Below, piece by piece: positions 1-5,299 of a stretch of 6,261 bases of DNA. Position 1 is the stretch's first letter, and every line of letters begins with the position of its first letter. The stretch lies in contig CBDUXZ010000128.1 in assembly GCA_965371325.1 (NCBI GenBank), positions 1 through 6,261 of the forward strand, in the 5' to 3' direction. Made by a program: the position numbers and the translations under genes. The DNA is from CBDUXZ01 sp965371325 [NCBI: uncultured bacterium] (GTDB lineage Bacteria; JAUYMQ01). A model generated the notes under the pieces. The model was not told where the DNA came from, made no database searches, and saw only the letters and a program-made list of their open reading frames with translations.

Positions 1-1
1 C

Positions 2-265
2 GCCGTGATCAACATCAGCGGTGGGTTCGCCTGCGAGCCGGTGCTCGACATCGAGGTCCCCGCGACGATCACGTTTGCGGGGGTGGACTCCCACACGGGA
101 CTTCCGTCGACCGAGGGTGAGGGGGAAGCAGGCAACACCATTTTCGAAGTTTACAAGCAGGGGCAGGAGCCGCCCGCGCGACGTGAAGGATCCGAGGATG
201 CCTCCTACACGGCCGGCCCGCCAAGGCCACCCCCCGTCGACTTCTTCAGGCGCGACTATCGGTAG
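2..265 (+). CDS. 3' end of an unrecognised protein (partial)
   Basis: This is the C-terminal end of a reading frame that enters from the left edge of the window and stops at TAG 263-265. The frame is open from base 2. A GTG at 5-7 could be read as a start, but no upstream sequence is visible to judge it, so I treat the gene as 5'-truncated. About 87 residues can be read. The first half (INISGGFACEPVLDIEVP...) has alternating hydrophobic residues like beta strands and strong G/C bias at third codon positions, which supports real coding. The last 35 residues are rich in Pro, Arg and Glu and look disordered. One Cys is present. I do not recognise the family and assign no function. It runs in the same direction as the nuclease gene that follows 88 nt later, but the dispersed repeat between them argues against a tight operon. 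Confidence 0.5.
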   Translation, partial: AVINISGGFACEPVLDIEVPATITFAGVDSHTGLPSTEGEGEAGNTIFEVYKQGQEPPARREGSEDASYTAGPPRPPPVDFFRRDYR

Positions 266-267
266 TT

Positions 268-337
268 ACCCTCCCTCCCTGCAATGACAGGCGCTAAATC
301 GGGGGACTGCTTCGTCGCGGCTCTCCTCGCAATGACA
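268..337. repeat. Dispersed intergenic repeat ('CHCEERSDEAI' type), one copy plus a fragment
   Basis: Bases 305-337 (ACTGCTTCGTCGCGG, then CTCTCCTCGCAATGACA) closely match a short dispersed repeat found between genes in many bacterial genomes. It is often mis-annotated as coding because it translates as DCFVAALLAMT on this strand and CHCEERSDEAI on the other. The ends (TTGC-like and GCAA) form an imperfect dyad. A second fragment, CCCTGCAATGACAGGC, lies at 277-292 and repeats the GCAATGACA end, so the locus may hold a decayed double insertion. The repeat fills the gap between the partial gene and the nuclease gene and ends only 6 nt before the nuclease ribosome binding site. The identification is from memory of the motif. 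No mobility gene is visible here. Confidence 0.6.
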
Positions 338-343
338 AAGTTC

Positions 344-348
344 GGAGG
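344..348 (+). promoter_or_regulatory. Ribosome binding site of the nuclease gene
   Basis: GGAGG at 344-348 lies five bases before ATG 354-356. This is the strongest Shine-Dalgarno sequence in the window. It fixes the start of the small nuclease, because the frame has an in-frame TGA at 333-335 and no other start in between. Confidence 0.75.
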
Positions 349-353
349 AAGCC

Positions 354-746
354 ATGGCGGGAAAGAAAACGGCGCCGGCAACCGGTCGATCGCTGGAGGC
401 CGAGGTCGCGGCCATCGGCCGCAAACTCGACTTGAAGGTGCAGAGTCAGGTCAAGGTGGGGCGGCGGCTCTGGGGAGCCGTGCGGAGGATCGATATCGTC
501 CTGACCCACCCCGATACGCGAAAGAGCCTCGGCATCGAGTGCAAGGCGCAGGCGACCAAGGGAACCGCCGAGGAGAAAATCCCCGCCACGATCGACGACA
601 TCGATGCATGGCCGATTCGCGGCCTCGTTGTTTTCGCCGGCGAAGGCTTCTCGACGAATATGGAGAATTACCTGTTCTCCACGGGAAAGGCCGTCGCCCT
701 CGAGGATCTGGAAACGTGGCTCAGGCTCTATTTCGGGCTGGCGTAG
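354..746 (+). CDS. Small PD-(D/E)XK superfamily nuclease-like protein
   Basis: A 130-residue soluble protein with no signal peptide or membrane segment. A PD-(D/E)XK core can be traced: an N-terminal helix with acidic residues (GRSLEAEVAAIGRKL, about 12-26), a strand with Asp47 (RRIDIVL), then the metal-binding E-x-K pair Glu62/Lys64 in GIECKAQ, a helical stretch (75-87), and a hydrophobic strand GLVVFAGEGF (90-99). In this superfamily Asp, Glu and Lys coordinate the metal and catalyse phosphodiester cleavage. The IECKAQ form with a Gln after the Lys is common among restriction-type and Mrr-like members. The ATG at 354 is set by a strong ribosome binding site. The gene converges on a Dam-type methyltransferase with only 8 nt between stop codons, so it may be the nuclease of a small restriction-modification pair. 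At 130 residues it has little room for a separate DNA-recognition domain. It could instead be a repair nuclease or a partner subunit. The fold call is fairly firm; the role is inference. Confidence 0.7.
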   Translation: MAGKKTAPATGRSLEAEVAAIGRKLDLKVQSQVKVGRRLWGAVRRIDIVLTHPDTRKSLGIECKAQATKGTAEEKIPATIDDIDAWPIRGLVVFAGEGFSTNMENYLFSTGKAVALEDLETWLRLYFGLA

Positions 747-754
747 CGGTGAGT

Positions 755-1585
755 TCAGGGGACCCGGGCGTGAGAGCGCACGAGGAGTTCCGAGATCGGC
801 CCGCGGCGATCCGGTCGGGAATTGATTCGCCGGTTCACCTGGACGGTATCGCGGAAAAACTTCCGGTACAGGCGCCGCGTGAGAGGCACATCGGAGTTTG
901 AAAGAAGCGCATAGACCCCGCGTTTTTTCAGCCGCCGCATCACCTTCGCGAGCCGTTCCTGCTCGGCGTCGTCGAAGGGGAGCCTGTCATAGGATGTGAA
1001 GCTGGCGGTGCTGGAAACGGGGGAGTAAGGCGGATCGAAATAAACGGCATCACCCGGATCCGCCTTCTCGACCAGCGTTTCGAAGTCATCCCCGCGGACG
1101 ATTCGCGCGGACTGGAGCGTGCGTGAGGCCGCACGCAGGTTATCGCGGTCGAGAATGCGGGGGTTCTTGTAGCTTCCGAAGGGCACGTTGAACTGTCCCG
1201 CGCGGTTGACGCGGTAGAGGCCGTTGTAGCAGGTGCGGTTGAGGTAAATGATGCGTGCCGACCGCTGGATGAGGGTGAGTTTCGCGGGATCCTGGGCACG
1301 AATACGATAGTAAGTCTTTTCATGGTGGCGCAGGCGCGCAAGCCGGGCGATCACCCCCTCGACGTCGTCGTGCAGACCGAGATAGGCGTCGATAAGATCG
1401 CGGTTTCGATCGCAGATCACCGCCCGCTTGAACGCACCCTCGGCCGCCAGCGCAAAGAAAACGGCGCCGCCGCCCAGGAACGGCTCGTAGTAGGTGTTGA
1501 TCGCGCCGGGCAGCCGCTTCAGGATTTCCGGAACAAGCTGGCGCTTCCCGCCCGCCCATTTCAGAAAGGGCAGTGCCTCTTTCAC
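755..1585 (-). CDS. Dam-family DNA adenine-N6 methyltransferase (D12 class), probably GATC-specific
   Basis: The protein transfers a methyl group from S-adenosylmethionine to adenine N6 in DNA. Motifs in order, numbered from the chosen GTG start: motif X FLKWAGGK near residue 7, the SAM-binding motif I EPFLGGGAVFF near 34, the Dam hallmark NRTCYNGLYRVN near 116-127 followed by FNVPFG, and the catalytic motif IV YFDPPY near 182-187. The downstream SFTSYDRLPF stretch is also typical. Residues matching E. coli Dam Lys9, Tyr119, Leu122, Arg124, Asn126 and Pro134, which contact or insert into GATC, are all present, so GATC is the likely target. I chose GTG 1583-1585 because it places motif X near the N-terminus, as in relatives, with a G-rich stretch just before it. 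The frame stays open to another GTG at 1619-1621, which would add 12 residues (MVVCRLFKRGGE) and has only a weak AGG upstream. The length of 276-288 residues is normal for Dam. It may be a restriction partner of the convergent nuclease or an orphan epigenetic methylase. Confidence 0.92.
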   Translation of the reverse strand: MKEALPFLKWAGGKRQLVPEILKRLPGAINTYYEPFLGGGAVFFALAAEGAFKRAVICDRNRDLIDAYLGLHDDVEGVIARLARLRHHEKTYYRIRAQDPAKLTLIQRSARIIYLNRTCYNGLYRVNRAGQFNVPFGSYKNPRILDRDNLRAASRTLQSARIVRGDDFETLVEKADPGDAVYFDPPYSPVSSTASFTSYDRLPFDDAEQERLAKVMRRLKKRGVYALLSNSDVPLTRRLYRKFFRDTVQVNRRINSRPDRRGPISELLVRSHARVP

Positions 1586-1649
1586 TTCCCCCCCACGTTT
1601 GAACAGACGGCAGACTACCACGCACCTGCGACAGCGCGAATTATTTTTC

Positions 1650-1668
1650 GAACCTCGGGGACAGGTTC
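1650..1668. repeat. REP-like hairpin between two minus-strand genes
   Basis: GAACCT (1650-1655) and AGGTTC (1663-1668) form a perfect 6-bp stem around the 7-nt loop CGGGGAC. An overlapping alternative pairs GGGAC 1658-1662 with GTCCC 1674-1678. The CGGGGACAGGTTC core resembles REP-type sequences scattered in proteobacterial genomes near RAYT transposases, but that likeness is from memory. The hairpin lies between the stop of the large exported protein and the start of the methyltransferase. On the minus strand it is followed by an A-run rather than a T-run, so it does not look like an intrinsic terminator for the gene upstream of it. Confidence 0.4.
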
Positions 1669-1721
1669 AGTTCGTCCCGCATGCCACCCGCCCCGCTGAT
1701 GCTGCCGCAGACCGCCCCGCC

Positions 1722-4007
1722 TCAGGGGAAGGCGCCGTTATTGGGGATGTTCGTATCGTCCGGCACCACGGCGCCGGGCGCAACCACCGCGTTCTTCCCG
1801 ATCGTGACCCGGGCGCCGATGTCCGCGCCGGCCCCGATGACAGCATCCTGTTTGACGAGCGTGTCGTTGCCGATGGACCCATCCACGCCGATGAACACAT
1901 TCCGCTGAATGTTCACGTTATTCCCGATGACGACGTTCTCGCCAATAGCGCCGGGCGCGATGGTTACGAACTTCCCCACCGTAACCCCGGTGCCGATGAA
2001 CGCACCGTCACCGATGACGGAGCCTTGCTTGATGATCGTGCCGGCGCCGACGGTCACGTTCGAACCGATTGTCACATCGTTCTGAACGGTCACGTCATCG
2101 CCGAGATTGACATTGTCGCCGATCGTCGCGTTGTTCTTGATGATGACGTTGTTGCCGAAGACCGCGTTATCGCCGATAGATAATACGCCGGATTTGATTG
2201 TGACCCCATTGCCGAAGACCGGATTGTCGCCGACAACCACGCCGGACGGGATCGTACCCGGCGGCACGCAGGCATCCCCGAAACCGTCCGTGTCCGTGTC
2301 TACCTGCCCGGGGTTCGGGATCGTCGGGCAGTTGTCCACATCGTCGGCCACCCCATCGCCGTCACTGTCTGCAACCGGGTCGAAGGAAGCGAGAAAGACC
2401 CCTTCGGAGCCGTCCGCGAAAATCGCGGCGAAGGCCACCTGCCCCAGATCGTTGAACGCGCTTCGTTGGCCGTCTTCATTTCCGGTGGTATCGCCGTCCA
2501 CACTGCCCAAGGCGGTCTGCGTACGCGTAAACGCAACCGAAAGGAGCGAAACCGTCCTGAAACTCACCAATCCCCCCGCCGTGACTCCAATCGTGTCACC
2601 CTCGCGCGCGATCAGGGTCAGCGTGCCCGAGGGGCTCTCGGCCCAGAGCCCCTCATCGTTTGAGGCATTGACGCTCGGGCCCCGCAGGCTACCGGTGAAG
2701 ATCACATGCCCCGCCCCGTTCATGGTGGCCGAACTGCGGACGCCGTCGAAGACCACCCCAGCGGGCGTCCCCGGCGCTGGGTCTCCCGCGCGGACGGCAA
2801 GCGCCAGGGCGCCGGGAGGGCCCGCCCAGATACCGGTATCGTTCACATCCAGGACGACGCCCGTCCCCGTAATCGCGGCCCAAAAGCTGACGTGGCCCGC
2901 ACCATTCAGAACCGGCGTGTCCACTTCCGTGAAGGTCGCCCCGAGGGGCGTATCCGGCGCCTGATCGCCCATTCGGGCGACGAGGCCGGGACTAGCCGGC
3001 GGCAGAGCTGCCCAGTTGCCCTGGTTATTCACGCCGTCGACGATGCCCGGGCCCGTGAGAAATCCGGCAAAGGCGATTTCCCCCGCGTTGTTGAACGCGG
3101 GGGAGCGGAAGCCAAAGCTGACGAAATTGACACCCGCGGGCGTCCCGGGGGCCTGGGTTCCGCTCCGGACGGCCAGTACCAGGCCGCCGGGCGGCCCCAC
3201 CCATATGCCGAAGTCGTTCTGGAACGCCACGATGCCCGGGCCCGTGAGCCGTCCCCGAAACCCCAAGGCGCCCGCACCGTTGATGGCGAGCTTTGACACC
3301 TCCTCGGAAAAATTCACGCCCGCCGGGGTGCCCGGAGCCGGGGAACCCTCCCGGGCAACGAGCGCCACGCTCCCCGGAACACCCGCCCACACACCGCTGT
3401 TGTTGGCTGCAGTGATACCGGTGCCCGTGAGGCGTGAGCGGAATGCCACGGCGCCCGCCGCGTTCAGCACCCGATCGGAAGGGTTAGAAAAAGTAGTGCC
3501 GACGGGGGTCCCTGGCGCCTGGGTGCCATTTCTCGCGACCAAGGCAAGGCTGCCGGGGTTTCCGGCCACGAGGCCACCAGGAAAGGACTGGAAAACTATC
3601 TCGCCGCTCGCGTTCAAACCCGGACTGGTGTGGAAGCTGCCGAATACAGAGCCTGGGGGTGGGCCCGGCGCGGGGCTCCCTTCCCGGGCGGCCATGACAA
3701 GGCTGCCCGGGCTCCCCGCCCAGAGGGCGAGGTCATTGGCACTGGTAACCCCCGCGCCCCCCAGGAAGCCCGTGAAACCCACCTGGCCACTGATGTTCAG
3801 ACCGGGTTGCGTCAAAGCGATAGCGTTTGTGGTCGGATGATGGAAGAAGGCGAGGTACGTGACGCCGGCGGGAGCGCCGGGGGCCTGTACCCCGGTGAGC
3901 GCGACGGTTTCGATGCTCACACCCAGGGCTTCCGCCGAATGAACGCCGCAAACCGTTGCCGTAAAACACAACATGCTGGTCAGGATAGAATTCCGAACGC
4001 GCGACAT
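1722..4007 (-). CDS. Exported NxxGxxxAF-repeat protein with TSP3 segment and C-terminal left-handed beta-helix
   Basis: A 761-residue secreted protein. Residues 1-27 form a Sec signal peptide (Arg3/Arg5, hydrophobic core, A-E-A cleavage site before Leu28). No lipobox is seen. Residues 38-540 hold eight repeats of about 60 residues, each pairing an R-x-G-(S/T/D)-x-APGTPAG segment with an N-x-x-G-x-x-x-F motif. These motifs start at Asn71, 132, 182, 243, 306, 368, 430 and 519, and the last spacing is longer. This is the NxxGxxxAF tandem-repeat type known from surface proteins with varied anchors, and it may form a beta-propeller. Residues 547-580 are a thrombospondin type 3 calcium-binding segment (DSDGDGVADDVDNC to GDAC). 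From about 588 to 752 there are roughly 26 hexapeptides such as VTIGSN and AVFGNN, giving about nine turns of left-handed beta-helix. That helix contains no His, Cys, Trp or Tyr, so an acyltransferase or carbonic anhydrase active site is unlikely. There is no C-terminal anchor or sorting tail. The start is backed by AGAGGTGA just upstream. A structural or adhesive role is inferred. Confidence 0.88.
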   Translation of the reverse strand: MSRVRNSILTSMLCFTATVCGVHSAEALGVSIETVALTGVQAPGAPAGVTYLAFFHHPTTNAIALTQPGLNISGQVGFTGFLGGAGVTSANDLALWAGSPGSLVMAAREGSPAPGPPPGSVFGSFHTSPGLNASGEIVFQSFPGGLVAGNPGSLALVARNGTQAPGTPVGTTFSNPSDRVLNAAGAVAFRSRLTGTGITAANNSGVWAGVPGSVALVAREGSPAPGTPAGVNFSEEVSKLAINGAGALGFRGRLTGPGIVAFQNDFGIWVGPPGGLVLAVRSGTQAPGTPAGVNFVSFGFRSPAFNNAGEIAFAGFLTGPGIVDGVNNQGNWAALPPASPGLVARMGDQAPDTPLGATFTEVDTPVLNGAGHVSFWAAITGTGVVLDVNDTGIWAGPPGALALAVRAGDPAPGTPAGVVFDGVRSSATMNGAGHVIFTGSLRGPSVNASNDEGLWAESPSGTLTLIAREGDTIGVTAGGLVSFRTVSLLSVAFTRTQTALGSVDGDTTGNEDGQRSAFNDLGQVAFAAIFADGSEGVFLASFDPVADSDGDGVADDVDNCPTIPNPGQVDTDTDGFGDACVPPGTIPSGVVVGDNPVFGNGVTIKSGVLSIGDNAVFGNNVIIKNNATIGDNVNLGDDVTVQNDVTIGSNVTVGAGTIIKQGSVIGDGAFIGTGVTVGKFVTIAPGAIGENVVIGNNVNIQRNVFIGVDGSIGNDTLVKQDAVIGAGADIGARVTIGKNAVVAPGAVVPDDTNIPNNGAFP

Positions 4008-4011
4008 CGTT

Positions 4012-4019
4012 CACCTCTC
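4012..4019 (-). promoter_or_regulatory. Ribosome binding site of the large exported protein
   Basis: On the minus strand, AGAGGTGA lies four bases before ATG 4007-4005. This good Shine-Dalgarno match supports the chosen start, which also opens directly onto the signal peptide. Confidence 0.65.
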
Positions 4020-4107
4020 TCGTTCAGCCTGGCTCCGCCCAATTCCTCCGATATTAGGCCAAGCGGCTTGCTGGTAAGGGGGTCAAACGGGGGCACCTTC
4101 ATCGCTG

Positions 4108-4123
4108 TGCAAGTTTCAGGCCA
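4108..4123 (-). promoter_or_regulatory. Candidate sigma-54 (RpoN) promoter for the large exported protein
   Basis: The minus strand reads TGGCCTGAAACTTGCA. The sigma-54 consensus is TGGCACG-N4-TTGCW. Here TGGC, the G at the seventh position and TTGCA all match, and the spacing between the -24 GG and -12 GC is exactly ten bases. Transcription would begin near 4098, giving a leader of about 90 nt before the ATG at 4007. The site is intergenic, points the right way, and belongs to an exported repeat protein. Sigma-54 with a PrsK/PrsR-type two-component system is known to drive PEP-CTERM surface proteins in some bacteria, so the biology fits, although this protein has no PEP-CTERM tail. No activator gene is in the window. 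Confidence 0.65.
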
Positions 4124-4144
4124 CTCGGGCCGGACCATACAGAG

Positions 4145-4213
4145 GTGTAAATATGAATGTTTTTTGGAGATCGAATCCGGGGGGAGGAAAAATTTTACAC
4201 TTAATGGGTAAAA
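4145..4213. promoter_or_regulatory. AT-rich inverted repeats upstream of the sigma-54 site
   Basis: An AT-rich island in GC-rich surroundings. GTGTAAA (4145-4151) and TTTACAC (4194-4200) are a perfect 7-bp inverted pair. TTTTAC (4193-4198) and GTAAAA (4208-4213) form a second, 6-bp inverted repeat with a 9-nt loop. Both lie about 20 to 90 bp upstream of the candidate -24 element and just after the stop of the neighbouring gene. They could be binding sites for an enhancer-binding activator. The inner pair could also form a weak hairpin at the end of the upstream transcript. The choice between these roles is open. Confidence 0.4.
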
Positions 4214-4220
4214 CTTTCGC

Positions 4221-5204
4221 TCAGTCGCCCTTCGGCGCCACCGACTCCGGCACGCCGAAGGGGCCCTTGAGCTCGCTTTCGGCCAGCCGCTCGACGAGTT
4301 CGTCGAAGAGGGGCTTTCGCTTTTCTGCGCGGTCGGGACGGTCGAAATAGGTCACCCGAAGGGTAGCCTCCGGATAGCGGATAACGGCGCCGGTCACAAC
4401 GAAGCGCTCATCGATGGTCTGCTGAAACGCGAGCACCGGGCGCCTGCCGGCGCGCGTCTCGACGCCACTCGTACGAATGCGCTCGGCCCCCCGCGCACGC
4501 GCAAGCGCGTCGAGCCCGCCCAGCACCGCGTCAAGCGTCGGCTCGAGCGAGCGCGGGAGAAGCTCGTAGTTGATGGAACCCGGCGGACCCTTCTCTTCAG
4601 GATCTGGTGCCACCACCTTCGCGGTCAGCGTGGCCCCCTTCGTCTGGCGGGGCGTCCAGTTCGCAGGTCCGACAATGCCCGGCGGCGCGCCGGGAATGGG
4701 GAAGAACGTCGCCGTCGACGCGATGCTGACACCCCGGGCGATCTTCTCGGCGATCGCGCGCGCGGGCGCGCTGTCGCTCCCGTTCATCAGGACCGACACG
4801 GGGATCATCCGGGTTCCTCTCCAGACGAAGAAAGTCGCCTGTGACAACGTGTCGTCGCCGAGCCTCGCCCCACCCCAGATTTCAACGACCGCATATCCGT
4901 CGAGTAACGCCTTTCTGCCCGATTGCTCCCCCACTTTCGCCCCCTCGGGAAAGACCGCCCGTGCGAGCGGCTTCAGCGCGTCGACTTCCCGGGAGAGAAG
5001 AAGCGTGAGGTTGAAGATCGCGGCGTCACGAAAGGGGGAGCCGGGAGGAGGTTTGAGTACAAAGGCGTCGGGCGCGCGCCCCGCCTTCGTCCATCCTTCG
5101 GGCGGTCGAATGTCGAGGCTGCCCGCCGCAGACGCGCCCATGAAAAACGCGCCCGATATCAGAACAAGGAGAAGCAGGCGGCGCACGGTCGCTTTGTCAG
5201 CCAT
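4221..5204 (-). CDS. Exported protein with two PsbP/DcrB-like domains, function unknown
   Basis: A 327-residue protein with a clear Sec signal peptide: Lys4, Arg8 and Arg9, a Leu-rich core, and an A-S-A cleavage site near residue 26. It has no lipobox, and the sequence contains no cysteine. After the signal, residues about 32-165 begin IRPPEGWTKAG and end in a helix. This resembles the PsbP/DcrB/Mog1 alpha-beta fold, in which a P-x-GW start is followed by a beta sheet. Residues about 180-315 appear to repeat the plan: NWTP start, LDALARARGA helix, FVVTGAVIRYP and TLRVTYFD strands, final amphipathic helix. I chose ATG 5204 because GAAGGTGG lies about eight bases upstream. A GTG at 5214-5216 would add four residues but has its Shine-Dalgarno bases too close. 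It is probably periplasmic. It is divergent from moaA and is followed by the sigma-54 gene, which likely has its own promoter. No enzymatic role is assigned. Confidence 0.75.
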   Translation of the reverse strand: MADKATVRRLLLLVLISGAFFMGASAAGSLDIRPPEGWTKAGRAPDAFVLKPPPGSPFRDAAIFNLTLLLSREVDALKPLARAVFPEGAKVGEQSGRKALLDGYAVVEIWGGARLGDDTLSQATFFVWRGTRMIPVSVLMNGSDSAPARAIAEKIARGVSIASTATFFPIPGAPPGIVGPANWTPRQTKGATLTAKVVAPDPEEKGPPGSINYELLPRSLEPTLDAVLGGLDALARARGAERIRTSGVETRAGRRPVLAFQQTIDERFVVTGAVIRYPEATLRVTYFDRPDRAEKRKPLFDELVERLAESELKGPFGVPESVAPKGD

Positions 5205-5222
5205 GAAAATTTCCACCTTCCT

Positions 5223-5261
5223 TGAATCGGCCGCCGCGGTTTACACGCCCCGGCCGATTCA
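5223..5261. promoter_or_regulatory. Perfect 11-bp inverted repeat in the divergent intergenic region
   Basis: TGAATCGGCCG (5223-5233) and CGGCCGATTCA (5251-5261) are exact reverse complements separated by 17 bases. The repeat lies between the divergent starts of the exported protein and moaA and overlaps the candidate promoters of both. It could be an operator for a dimeric regulator acting on both genes. It could also form a stable RNA hairpin in the leader of the minus-strand gene, about 20 nt before its start. The repeat is certain; its function is inferred. Confidence 0.6.
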
Positions 5262-5268
5262 GTAGCTT
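5240..5268 (+). promoter_or_regulatory. Candidate sigma-70-type promoter of moaA
   Basis: TTTACA (5240-5245) matches five of six bases of the -35 consensus. It is followed after 17 bases by TAGCTT (5263-5268), a weak -10 with three matches. The right arm of the 11-bp inverted repeat lies in the spacer, which would suit repression by a bound protein. On the opposite strand TATAAG (5271-5266) matches five of six -10 bases and could serve the divergent gene, but no good -35 stands in front of it. Confidence 0.35.
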
Positions 5269-5299
5269 ATATGACAGGCGCGCCAACAGAAAGAGCATC

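Noticed and set aside
284-901. Long + strand open frame of 205 codons overlapping the nuclease and methyltransferase genes
   Set aside because: It begins inside the dispersed repeat, its translation is Arg/Gly/Pro-rich with no domain, and it overlaps two genes with clear motifs.
1641-1682. Thirteen-codon minus-strand frame (MRDELNLSPRFEK) upstream of the methyltransferase
   Set aside because: It lies within the REP-like sequence, has no convincing ribosome binding site, and its translation simply reads through the hairpin.
2107-2964. Long + strand open frames (also 3016-3840) opposite the large exported protein
   Set aside because: They are the reverse complement of a repetitive GC-rich gene. 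Their Pro/Ser/Ala-rich translations follow the repeat period of the true gene and show no ribosome binding site.
2240-3990. Regular repeats that might suggest a CRISPR array or satellite DNA
   Set aside because: The period of about 180 bp is the codon-level trace of protein repeats of about 60 residues; the units diverge at third positions and there are no identical short repeats with unique spacers.
3930-4007. Lipoprotein signal on the large exported protein, with Cys14 or Cys20
   Set aside because: The residues before each Cys (S-M-L and A-T-V) do not fit a lipobox, while an A-E-A signal peptidase I site follows.
5205-5299. Molybdenum cofactor riboswitch upstream of moaA
   Set aside because: The 95-bp gap is too short for that RNA, especially given the position of the candidate promoter, and the only clear structure is the 11-bp inverted repeat.
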